Shown piece after piece: positions 21,089-31,584 of a stretch of 64,000 bases of DNA. The first letter of the stretch is position 1; each line of letters begins with the position of its first letter. The notes under the pieces are model-generated. The model saw nothing but the letters and a program-made list of their open reading frames with translations. It had not been told where the DNA came from and did not search any database. The DNA lies in contig NC_087065.1 in NCBI RefSeq assembly GCF_963678635.1, positions 66,807,374 through 66,871,373 on the forward strand. The letters run 5' to 3'. The stretch is from Symsagittifera roscoffensis. Lineage: Eukaryota; Xenacoelomorpha; Acoela; Convolutidae. Both the position numbers and the translations under genes were made by a program.

Positions 21089-22800
21089 TTATCCCCAGAG
21101 ATGGCATATCGCCCAAGTCGCCTTCCAACTCCGCCCAATAGAACACCTGAGACATCGCGTCATCCTCTTTTTTTTCAGAGTCGATATTTCAGAGGGCGTC
21201 CGTTCCCAGGTAATCGTTTCTTCCTCGTCCTCTTCCTGGGTCTCGCTGATCATTGTGACAGTTTCGACTTGGTGCTGCTTTGCTTTCTGTAAGGCCAACT
21301 CGAGAGACATGGGCTCTGGGCAAGACCCGAATGCCTTCTCCTTCTCCCCTGGCATCCAGTCGGGCCCTTCCTCTAGCATCCTGGAAAGGCCATCCGCGTT
21401 TCCATGTTTAGCCCCAGCTCTGTGAACTACATTGAAGTCAAACTCTTGAAGTTGCTGTTGCATTCGGAAGGTCATTCCATCGGGTTCCTTCTGCCTAAAG
21501 AGCCATTGAAGGCTGGAGTGGTCGGTGCGAAGGACAAATTTTACCCCCCCCCCCCCAGATGTAGGGTTTGAACCATTTCACCGCTTGCACCACAGCCAAG
21601 GCTTCTCGTTTTGTCGTTGAGTAATTCGTCTTTGTTTTTGATAGTACCCTGCTAGCGTACACAAGTGGTCTCTCCTCCCCGTTGATGACGTTCGAGAGCA
21701 CAGCGCCCAAGCTGGTATTGCTCGCATCCGTGTCCAATATAAAGGTTCCCGTGTAGTCAGGAAATTCCAGAACTGGGGCCGTAATAAGCTCTTTCCGTAG
21801 TCTATCGAAGGCTGTCTGACATTCGTCGTTCCAGATAAAGGGCACCTTCTTTTTCGTCAAAGAGGACAGGGGACTCGCAATCCCGGCAAAGTCCTTCACA
21901 AATCGACGGTAGTAATTGCAGAATCCGAGGAAAGACCTCACCCCCAACCTGCATTTCTTCGGCTTCAGTTTCAAATTTGCCTCCCTTAGTAGCTGGAAGG
22001 TAGCCTTCAGGTGTGCAAATGGTCGTCTTTGCACTTGCTATACACCAGCACATCATCGAGGAATACTAGGGCCCACTTCCACAGGTGGCCCCGAAACAAT
22101 TCATTCATGAGGCGCTGGAACGTTCCCGGAGCATTGGACAGCCCAAAGGGCATCATAACGTACTCATAGAATCCTCCATCCGGTGTCATAAAGGCTGTCT
22201 TGTATCGGTCTTCCTCGGCTACAGGCACTTGCCAATACCCACTCGCCAGGTCGAGGGAAGAGAAGTACTTCTGCCCGTTAAGAGCATCGAACGTTTGATG
22301 TATCTTCGGAATCGGAAATACGTCCTTGACCGTTACATCATTCAGATTCCGATAATCCACACAGAACCGCCAACTCCCGTCTTTCTTCGTTTGCAAGACA
22401 ATTGGTGCACTATAAGGGCTTTTTGAAGGTTGGATCACCCCTTTCTCCAGTATGCTCTTAACTTCGTCCCTGATGATCGGCTTCTTTGCGGGAGATGTTC
22501 GATGGGGGGAACCTTGATAGGGCCCGAGTCTCCAGTATCAATCCGATGTGTCACCAACTTAGTTTGGCCAAATTCGGCATCTGTCAAAGCGAACACATCT
22601 CTATAAGTACTGATCAACTGTTTCAGCCGGTCCCTCTCCGTTCCTGTCACCTCGGGAGCTGCTAGTTCTAGAATCTTCTCTATATCTTCATCTAGATGTC
22701 GTTTAGCCTGTACTTGAAAGTCCATCGACCCTTCCTCTTGCATTCCCTGCACCTCGTGGTCCTGACTGACGGGGGGCCAACCTTCTAAAACATCCCCCAT
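21089..22800 (-). pseudogene. pol: Reverse transcriptase and RNase H domains of pol
   Basis: The RT signatures are FCVDYRNLNDVTVKD, VMMPFGLSNAPGTFQRLMN and the catalytic FLDD box (VFLDDVLVYSK). RNase H begins with the typical FLGFCNYYRRFVKDFA linker and carries FILDTDASNTSLGAVLS, with TTKREALAVVQAV and a displaced DGLSR-type end (GNADGLSRM). The frame changes near 22,435, near 22,020 and at a run of 13 C residues (21,544-21,556), so at least three frameshifts exist. The last one could be a homopolymer sequencing error. Confidence 0.92.
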
Positions 22801-22855
22801 TGCATTGCATATGATGACTCAACGTTTGACCCACTAAGAGGAGTGTGTGGTTCGG

Positions 22856-23506
22856 TTAAGGGGTACTGTGCGACGAGTTTACGTCCCAGTAATTATCGTC
22901 CTCTGGCGGGTGTTTAGGGTATGAGGTCACCTTCAATATTTCATATTGCAGGGGAACTATAGATCCCTCTTTCCGTCCCGTCCAGAGGTTGTCACACTGG
23001 AAATCTAACGAGCATTCATGCTCCTCTAAAGACCGAAGTCCTATGATCATTTCCGCTTTCAGCTCAGGCACCATCAGGGCTTCGACCTCATCGTCGATTG
23101 ACCCTAGCTCCAAGTTAGCCGTCACCCATCCCTCGACTCCCACTTGCCTTCCACCCGCTGTTTCTAGTGTCCCATTGTAGGGCCGTAAAGGTGGGGCTGT
23201 AGTCAAATTATGGTACACCTCGCTTCGTATTAGGTTGATCGTAGCTCCCGTATCCACTAGTGCTTTTACCGGTAGCCCGCCCAAAATTGCTTCCGCTATT
23301 AGCCCGAATGGTGCTTCAGGCACTCGGCAAACACTCACGAATTCCAAGGAACTCTCTGTCTGACACTGGATACTCGTGAGTGGTTTAGGTTCTTCCAGTC
23401 GACTGGGGGTCGTTTGGTGGAATAAAGTCTGAACCTGCTCTGTTCCTCGAAAGCCTTCGCCTCTCATTTGCACCTGAGGGCTCGTCGTGGGGTCCAAGCG
23501 GTACAT
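22856..23506 (-). CDS. pol: Aspartic protease domain of pol
   Basis: A 216-codon open frame contains ALVDTGATINLIR, the retropepsin active site DTG, and further on MIIGLRSLEEHECSLDF, equivalent to the conserved (I/L)IG-(L/M) flap-end motif. It lies between the zinc-knuckle end of gag and the RT, as in Ty3/gypsy elements. The protease would cut Gag-Pol into its parts. Its frame is intact, but it is separated from the RT by a stop and frame change around 22,800-22,856. Confidence 0.85.
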   Translation of the reverse strand: MYRLDPTTSPQVQMRGEGFRGTEQVQTLFHQTTPSRLEEPKPLTSIQCQTESSLEFVSVCRVPEAPFGLIAEAILGGLPVKALVDTGATINLIRSEVYHNLTTAPPLRPYNGTLETAGGRQVGVEGWVTANLELGSIDDEVEALMVPELKAEMIIGLRSLEEHECSLDFQCDNLWTGRKEGSIVPLQYEILKVTSYPKHPPEDDNYWDVNSSHSTP

Positions 23507-23589
23507 AGAGGGGTTGGAATTGGGGGATGGGTGATTTACTCGCTGTTGATTCTTTATCTCGGCCTAGACAAAACCTCCCTGATGCATAT

Positions 23590-24792
23590 TCAATGCCCCG
23601 GCCCTTGGTAGTTTAAATGATCCAAATTCTTCTGGGGGCACTCCTTCGCAAAATGACCCGGCTGACCGCAGCCAAAACAGTTCCCACGGGGTATCTGGTT
23701 TTTCATTCCGTAACGACCTCCAAGGCCAGGAGATAAGTTCGATCTATTCTCGCCGGGTTTGGGTTCGTATAGTTGTCGGGGTCGTTGGGAAGGTTCCGAC
23801 CGCGGTAAGTTTTCCGGGTGGGGGACGGGGATGATAGAACTAACAAACCTACCCATCATGGCCGTCATGTTCTGCATCTGAGCTAACAGATCATTCTGGA
23901 CACTCACCAGTTGGTCGATGCGGGGGTCATTGCTCGCCTGCTGACGTCCCTGACTAGCTCCCACGGTTGGTTTCGAGGGATCTGTCCGCCTACACTCCGA
24001 CCAGCCTCAGCACCCGGCTCTGGGACATTTTCGGCAACCCACGCAAGGTGCATCTTTCTCCGGTTCCGGGCCCTGGACGTTTTATTCACAAGATCCAAGG
24101 CTTTGGGCGCGGGCAACTGCTTGCGCTAGGCTTCCTAGATCTTCTCGCAGAAGTAGGTCATGAAGGTCCACGTCAAATAGCCCGTCTATGAACTGTTCTC
24201 GGTTCATATCGTCTCGAGCTTGAGCTCCCACATTTCCATTAGCAACATCTCCAAGTGATCGGATTCGCCGAGAGAATTCCCTCAAGCCCTCCTTGTCTCC
24301 TTGCATCAGACTTTTGAACTCCGCCCTAGCCGCTGCTTGAGTTTGGAAGGGCATCATACGCTGGTCTAGTTCGGCCAAATTCTGTGCAAGTGTTGGCGCT
24401 GGGAAACCGTCTTCCTCCTCTCTGAAGTGGGCTGGCATGCTGGTAATTTCATCCAGAGCCCATCCTGTCAGACACGTAGGCAACACCATTCGAACCTGTT
24501 CATCTTCCTATCTGTTAGCATCGATAACCCAGGCGAAATGCTTCCTCCAGTCGGCCCAGTTCTGATAGCTACTGGAGGGAAACCGATCGGGGCGAATGGT
24601 GCCAAAGCCAAAGACTCCTTGCTGCCTGTCGAAAGCATTCGCTGCCGCCACAGCAGCCTCTGCCAATGCAGCTCTATCGTCGTCGTTCGTCATCGTGTTT
24701 GCTAACGGGATGGTTGTTCGTTCGCTTGCAACTTCAGTCAAGGACAAAGCCCACCCAGGAGCGCCAATGTCGTCTTTAGGATTTCCACACAC
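23590..24792 (-). pseudogene. gag: Gag polyprotein, broken
   Basis: The N-terminal part (24,792-24,508) and the capsid-like part (24,489-24,082) are in the same frame, split by an in-frame stop near 24,507. Another frame carries the continuation, and 23,964-23,590 holds the nucleocapsid with a CCHC zinc knuckle (CFGCGQPGHFAKEC). The sequence includes SYQNWADWRKHFAWV, the kind of W-rich segment common in gypsy capsids. The order relative to PBS and protease is as expected. At least one stop and one to two frameshifts make this copy non-functional. Confidence 0.85.
24749..24766 (-). other. Primer-binding site
   Basis: On the minus strand TGGCGCTCCTGGGTGGGC follows the 5' LTR end (GACGACA) after one spacer base. 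A TGG start complementary to a tRNA CCA 3' end is typical. I did not identify which tRNA it matches. Confidence 0.75.
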
Positions 24793-26092
24793 GGTCTTGC
24801 GAAGCTATCCCTTTTACCGTGCTAAAGAAGGGGGCACTAAGGCTCGGTATTAACGACAATCCCGAAAGGGTTATGTTAGTGGTGAGTTGTCCTCTACTGT
24901 ATTCTATTGCTCCCCTTGGTCAGTGATGCTCTTGCTCGCTATATCTCGCTTGAAGTAGCGTACAACGAATTCCTTTTTTGCAAATGAATTCTATATATAT
25001 AAGTCCAAATACAAAGGGCCTATTAGTTCGGCCAGAGTATAATTTATTAATATACAACAGAATGGTTTGCAATCTGTACACGCTTAACAATTTCTTCTGC
25101 GTACTCGGTCAGTACACGCGTCGACTAAGCTCTCTGACTTTTGCTAGCTTCTACTCTAACTAATATTCCACAAGGCACTTCGACTTGCGTTCTTACTTCA
25201 CTCGCTGTGAAACAATTAACTGATGAGTTCAGATAGCGACCACAACTGGGACCTACTGAATCTTACGTTCGTTAACTCGTTCAGCCTTCAAAATCCGCTC
25301 TCGAACCTCCACTTCTTATCTCTATTTGCGCTCCGTTTTCGTTAAAGTCACGCCACTTCATATCGGTGTTGTCATCCCCTTAAGCACAACCGCCCCCTAT
25401 GGTTTTCCCTTTTACCTACTCCCTCTGTCAAAGCTGACGGGTTCCAAGTCCGGGGTTTTTATCGACTTGTTCACGTTTCGTAAATACATCCCCCTGCGAT
25501 TGATATCGTAAATCGGGTAAGTGACCGAAGTCGTATGATTCTTATCAGTTAAATCCCCCCTACGCTACTTACTTAAATACCAGCTGACTTCGGTGTCAAA
25601 TCCTGACCCAAGCAACAAAGTCGTACGATCCCAATAAACTAATCATAACCCGATTTTGAACCAAATTTACTAATATTTTGCCTATCATGTTAGGATAAAA
25701 TACACGGTCGGGGATAAGTTTTGCTTTTATACTCGGTAGTACCCCCATGACCCAATTTACCCTAGGCACATAATTCCGTGCGTGTATAATCCCATAGCAA
25801 TTAGCTACCTACAGGTATAAACCGTTTTCCATTTTCTTAATCCCAGCCAGAGTTAAAGGGGGAAATGTCCGGGTAAAAGTGCATTTTTCTTCGATTTTAT
25901 TTCTACTACTTTATTTAGCTTTAAATCCAATTTTCAATATTTCTTCTTTGTTTACCCTTAATTAACAGCCATCCAATTAAGCCATTTAGACCTCATAACG
26001 AGAAATGAAATACCTAAACTTAAACCAAGGTAACGATACCCAAGCAGAAAATACGCTAAGTCGAAAAATTTGCTAGAATTACCAACTCTACA
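24767..26092 (-). repeat. 5' LTR
   Basis: It is full length, about 1,325 bases, and includes the 27 bases missing from the other LTR (GAAGTAGCGTACAACGAATT and following T-run near 24,950). The minus-strand element begins at 26,092 with TGTAGAGTTGG and ends at GACGACA. Promoter and polyadenylation signals should lie here, but I could not pinpoint them. Confidence 0.93.
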
Positions 26093-26096
26093 TATT
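26093..26096. repeat. Right target-site duplication (TATT)
   Basis: Second copy of the TATT found at 13,987-13,990, directly after the LTR edge CTCTACA. Confidence 0.7.
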
Positions 26097-29000
26097 CCAT
26101 CAAATTCAACTTCCCTCTTAGGGTAAAATAGATCAGTTCTTTTTAAGTTAGTCATAAGTTCATAAGCAACTGCATGGCTAGTAGCTTCAAATCTTCCATT
26201 AGATGACTGCAAACTCACTGCCTCATCCACTAGTCGTCGATATTTTGCCATCGGGCCATCGCCAGAGCCTCCTTAGACTTTACTGATAAACTTATACTTT
26301 AGACTTTTATTATCGTAACAGCAAAAAGTTTTACTAAAAAGGCACGACTTTTCGGTTCATCTGACCTCCTCCTTGAATAATCCTGGTTCTCTCTTGTCAT
26401 GTTTCTTATGCTTAGAGCAGCAAGTACGGGGGAAAAGTTTTTTTTTCGCATCTGCTCTGAAGTTGTCTCGACAGTCCTTGCTTTGCTTTTCAGTTCATTC
26501 TGCGCGCTTGTTGGTAAGCATACTTATGTCTAAATTTTCTTCTGCCAAAGCCAAACAGAGCGAATCTGTATCCATTTCGAGTTCTTCAAGTTTGTTGACA
26601 TCGCAAAATTCATCAGAAAAACTATAATACAGCTCCAAAATTCTCAACTCGGCATACTGTAGTAAGAAAAAACCTACTATAATTGTTTCACAATGCTCAA
26701 TAGTAGATTTAACAAGCTCTAATTCATACAAATCTTTTTGTACAAATTTGAGTCACTTGATGAACTGGTTATTGATAGCTTTGTGACTCTTTTCTTCTCC
26801 AAAATATCTTGTCATTGTGTGTTTTGATCTGTCCATTATTTGATAGCCAAAGGAACTACTTCCTAATATTTTTATTGTTTCAGCTGCCACACCAGATAAT
26901 GGATTTTCATCATCGGCTCGACTAGCATCAACAACAGACTGAACGAAACTGTTGAATACTTTACGCGGTGTGCGTTGAACAAATCGATAGATTTTTGTAC
27001 ATTGTTGTTCAAGATCCAAGTAAAATTTGAAAATTGGTGTTATAAAAGTTCCGTTGGTTAAATTAAAGCTCGATATCAACATTTGTTGCGTTTGTTATAT
27101 CAAACAGTTTCTTTCGCATAAGTCTTCATATATTCCCCAATATAGTTTCTGGAAACATCAATAAATTTGAAAAGAGGTGGGAAATAGGAGAATTTTGCTT
27201 TTAGCTCATCTGGAACACTCAGATTACATTGCACGTACCCAAACATTGTTACATTTCTAATGTTTCACAGTAGTCAATTGTAAGAAAGAACGTCTAAACT
27301 GTTTTTAAATTGATTCCCACTTTTACACTCCCACAATTCTTCTGTTGAATATCCGTTTTCTCGAACTTAATCTTTTCGAAGCTCGTCCATTTCTTTTTTC
27401 TCGATTACTCGTTTGATGTTATCATCAGTTAGTCTAGGTCTAGGTTCTTGAAAAAGCCAAAAAAAATCAACAACCCGTTGCTTCTAAAACTTCTTACAAT
27501 GGTTGCAATTACCATCAACACTGAAGCAATTATTCTTTTTGTGTTCCTGTAGTGAAGTAGCTTTCAATTTTTCATTCAATTCTGGTTGCTTGAAAATATG
27601 ACTTGACCATATTTTGAACCATTCGAACTCGATTTTGCCTTGCCATGACCTTTTGTGTTTCTCCATTGTAGTCCCATCTCGCATACAAGCCTGTGGGCAT
27701 ATTTTGACACACAATGGAATAAGGATATAATTGACTGGTAGCAATACCAACGATTGTTTTACCCAATTTGTTTGATTTTCGAACGTCTCTTTCACTACTG
27801 CTTTCCTTGTGAAAACAAAATGAGGGGCCACCTGTCATATTTTCCCGTACGTTTTCAAGCAAGTCACTATAACCCGAGAAGAATGAGTAAAACTTATAAT
27901 CGGTTGACTTGTACACAAATATTCGTTAAACTCGGTAGTTTGCAGCCGATATTTAATACGTCTATCCCTTCGTCATGAAAAAATTCAATTATTTTTTGCA
28001 TAGCTTCAAGTATAGGAATAATATCTTTGTTATTATAGCACCGTAGGAAATCGCTAAATAGTGACGTTTTTTCTTATTCCCAGAGGTATTGAAATTAGTT
28101 GTAGTTTTCCAGTCCCTTAAATGGTTTGGTTTTTGGTCCAAATTTTTTCATTGCGTGCTCTTCAGTTAACACAGTATTGAAAACTTACTGGGAATCCTCA
28201 TAATCTTTATCGAGACGGTTGCAATTCATCCATTTACCGTAAAAATCATCATACGACGGTAGCTGTTGTTCATCAATCTTAGGAGGATTGTCAAGCGACT
28301 CGTATGACAGGTAAACTTTCATGCCACTGGCTTTGTAAATTTTAAGAAAAGGATTTGAAGTAGTAGTTCTACCTAAAAAATTCGAAATGTCCAGAAGCTG
28401 AATGTCTCTAAGTTTGAAGGAAAAAAAGTCATTTGCTTCTTGATAACTGAAGATTAAATTTTCTTTTCGTTGATTAGGTAGGAGATGAGATATGATTTAT
28501 TGAGGCTTACATCATACCGGCCACTGTTGAAACCAAATACTGCTATAGTGTTGGTTTATGTCTATAGATGCTGCATTAAATCAATCAATAGATTTTTCTG
28601 AATCCTGAGAAAGTTGGTGGATGCGTCAGCTTGTTCCTCATCCTCGATACACTCGTCTTCGTATTCTTTTGCTTCACTTTTCTGGAAAATATCTCGTGCA
28701 TTAAGGATGCTGAAAAATGTATGTAACCTTTTTTGGATGTTTTTTTCTCAATTTCAAGAATTTTTGATCGCAACAATTTTTTGCGCTAACATTTCCAAGC
28801 TTATCATTAACTCAATAACGAAGTGTTGTGGATCTTTGTCCACCAAATTGATTGAGCTTGACACTGATATGTGTTCATGCTTCTCAATTCAAGTTATTGG
28901 CTCGGTTGCTTTTATTTTTTTAGATGGCACGCAAACTGATTCAAATTCAAAAATGACGATTAAAATGCGCCAAAATGCCACCAAATTGTTTCGGATCGCA

Positions 29001-29725
29001 ACCCACTTTTTCAAGAAAATCATTAAATTTTTTGGCGGTGGGTGTCTCAAGATTAGTTGTTTCATGCAAATGAACTGCAAGTGCTCGAAACAAAAACTAA
29101 TTATCAATGTATGATTGTTTTGTGTTTTGATCCGAAACGAAACAATTATCATGGTTACTCTTCAGAAAAGATTCGGGAATCACTGAATTTGGCCATCTAA
29201 TGGGTACGTTTTTCAGCAGTGCTGCAAAATTTGTTACATTAGCGGTCAACTTGAATCGCTATTTTGTATTTGGTCTCTCTTGTGTAAAAACTTCAATGAT
29301 ATCTTGCTTATTAACCTTGTTCTGTATAGTCATCAAGTCTGTATCAGTAGAAAGAACTATAGATTTATCAAAATGTGTATTATTTTCATTAGTGTAGAAA
29401 TAATGATATTCCTCCGTTTCTACTTTATAGAGCACAAATCCCAAGACAATGTAGATTTCTGATGTACATTCAAGTTTCTCAAATACTTGATCGTGTTTTC
29501 ATTTACTAGATTAGGATTTATTTTGGAGAGTTTAAAATTGAAAACCTTGTGACGTCCATTTTCCAGCTCTATATCTGTCAAAAAGTGTTGACAAGGGTTC
29601 AACTCATCTAGTAGCTGATCACTATTCTCCTCGTTTTCCGAGTTTTCATTCAAATCAGCAAAAGAATCAAACACTGTCAATCCGGGATTTTTCCTACAAT
29701 GTTGTTGAAGTGAAAAAAAACTCAC
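26093..29725 (-). pseudogene. Family B DNA polymerase (Polinton/adintovirus type), copy A
   Basis: The sequence reads 5' to 3' on the minus strand. The N-terminal part at 29,725-29,259 has FTQERPNTK then a stop. The exonuclease and middle part lies at 29,258-27,920. Then come MTGGPSFCFHKESSSERDV and motif A as GIATSQLYPYS (27,720-27,752). A palm segment is full of stops. Motif B-like LGSSSFGYQ lies at 26,840-26,869 and motif C MDTDS at 26,561-26,575. The C-terminal hallmarks are KREPGLFKEE, SGDGPMAKYRR and FYPKREVEFDG. These are typical of protein-primed PolB from Polintons and related animal DNA viruses. Many stops and frameshifts, plus Ala in place of the first catalytic Asp of motif A, show it is dead. 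The LTR element at 13,991-26,092 interrupts its last codons. No other Polinton gene (integrase, ATPase, capsid) was recognised nearby. Confidence 0.85.
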
Positions 29726-29728
29726 ACG

Positions 29729-29766
29729 ATATACTCGATATACTCTTTGAAGTATATCGAGTATAT
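29729..29766. repeat. 16-bp perfect hairpin, only in copy A
   Basis: ATATACTCGATATACT, six-base loop CTTTGA, then AGTATATCGAGTATAT. Copy B at the matching place (about 36,850-36,885) has a single CACGATATACTCTTTGAAG and no hairpin, so the arm arose by a local duplication-inversion after the copies separated, or was lost in B. Confidence 0.85.
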
Positions 29767-31584
29767 ACTTCTCACACGATATAATCTTTGAAGATTTTGG
29801 GATTGAGTTTACGTGCTTACTGCTTGTATGGAAAATCAGTTATCGTTTGTTGTGAGAAAATTAATTACATATCGCACGGAACTCTTAAGATGCCCAGCCG
29901 CCTTGGCTCTCGTTTACTTTTTACCAGAGTCCTCGCATTTCACTTTCTTGTTTCTGTTGAGTGCCGGCATCTGAAAAAAATTGGGAGACTCATTATGCTC
30001 CAAAACTAAACAAACGAGTATATCACCTACACAATTGGGAAATTTAAAATGTCCCAAAAATTTTAATAGGTTGTTTATACTTACTTTCAATATTTGAAAA
30101 AATTTGAAAAAAAACTCAAAAATCAGAATGAACTAAGTTTTTTTTCCGCTGCCTAGGGAAAATCAACGAATCAGAAGTGAGTTTTTTCATAGTAACACTG
30201 AGTCCAGCATTTTCTAAAAGTGGATTCTTCATTGTTTTTTAAAAACCTTAATCATTTTTTGAAAAAAGTCGATCAAAAACTTTTGAATGTCCTGGAATTA
30301 CTTTACAAAAAAAAATAGAACTCTAATTGATTAAATTATTGATGAGATCATTTATGACTCTTAATTTTTTCATATTTTTGGACGTTTTTAATGTACCAAT
30401 AGAAATACCCGAATAATTAAAGGTCTGCTTTGAGAAACTTACTCAATCAAAAAATTTATTTTTCAGCCAAGTAATGAGTATCGAGGCTTCCAATTTATGG
30501 CTGAATTACACCTGTCAAGGAAAAAAGTTTTTAACTTCTCGAAACTTTGAAAATGACTTAAATGTCCCGTGATAGTATATCAAAATTTCTTTTTATCCCC
30601 TTACCCGATTCCCAACTTCGTCAAAAGTCACCAGCAAAGTTCTTTATTCCTCAATTCTTTTTCAAAGTTCAAAATCCTGCATGATCAGGTTTGGAATATT
30701 TTTTTCAGAGGTTTGCTTTGAAAAACTCATAATTTTTGAGCTATCATCTCAAGTTTACATCAAAGTTAAAAAAAATTGACTATCTATCCAAAAAAACACA
30801 ATTTCTTATTGATTATAAACTAAAATTTCAATTGACTTGATAAGAAACTTGCAGAGATGCTACTTGTTATAATTTTTGTTCTTTTGTTACTTATACCGGC
30901 TAGAGTTCTATTTTCACACCAAACAATCTGTGGTTCAAAATTTTTGCAGTTTCCTCTGTTTTTCTTTTGGATCAATTAGAAAACTGATTATGTCTGTTGA
31001 TCAAAATTATGGAAAAACAATGTATTTACTCAGGTAATAGCATCCTAAGTCAGCAATGTAGCAATTTCCTCCGCAACAAGTCAACAGGTTTCTTACAAAT
31101 AAACACTGTGTTTTTCGCATTTCCTTTTGAAGAAAAAAGGCTGCAATCTTGCATAATTTTTGAAAAAACGAAACAAAAATCTTTTTTACTAAAACAAATT
31201 ATTAGATAATTTTGAGTACTTGTGAAAAATTCAAAACCATTTTTTATGTTTTGTATAATCTTTCAATTTGCTTTTGGCATTTTTCTTTGAAAACTCAAAA
31301 CAACTTTCGCATTTTATACGATACTTCACAAGACAAAAAAATACAATACCTACTGCACTATAATTACAAAGTTCCCAAACTAACCACTCTGTATCTATAG
31401 TACCACGAAACTATAGACATACAGCGATAACAGAGCACACCACTTCAAGTCATAGCTACCCACAAAGCCCAGTTTCACATATAGTAGTCAATCAACCAAA
31501 CAAAGACGACAGACATGAACAGATCATAGAACAGCCACATACCACTTATTTCCGTTCTCAGAACAACCATCTTTTTAGCCCACG
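29767..31584. other. AT-rich spacer of copy A
   Basis: It holds no supported gene. It is repeated in B (36,886-38,696), and its right part, from about 31,036, is also repeated in C (from 42,320). Open frames such as 30,997-31,209 are A/T-driven and are not preserved in frame in all copies. Confidence 0.5.

Larger units (their letters stand above)
13991..26092 (-). mobile_element. 12.1-kb Ty3/gypsy-type LTR element with env-like gene
   Basis: A complete but inactive retroelement on the minus strand: 5' LTR at right, PBS, gag, protease, RT/RNase H, integrase, env-like gene, two further ORFs, polypurine tract, 3' LTR at left. Gag, pol and env carry stops and frameshifts, so this copy cannot make its full protein set. 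The internal region is visibly richer in G+C than the flanking DNA. The gene order matches env-bearing Ty3/gypsy elements (errantivirus-like in layout). The element interrupts a DNA polymerase B pseudogene and is flanked by TATT duplications. The two LTRs differ at scattered positions and by one 27-base indel, so insertion is not very recent. Confidence 0.93.

Noticed and set aside
22085-22426. 113-codon plus-strand frame in the LTR element
   Set aside because: It is antisense to the RT domain, whose motifs are unmistakable on the minus strand.
28614-29114. 166-codon plus-strand frame, repeated at 35,763-36,263
   Set aside because: It lies opposite the polymerase B pseudogene and is preserved only because the whole block is duplicated.
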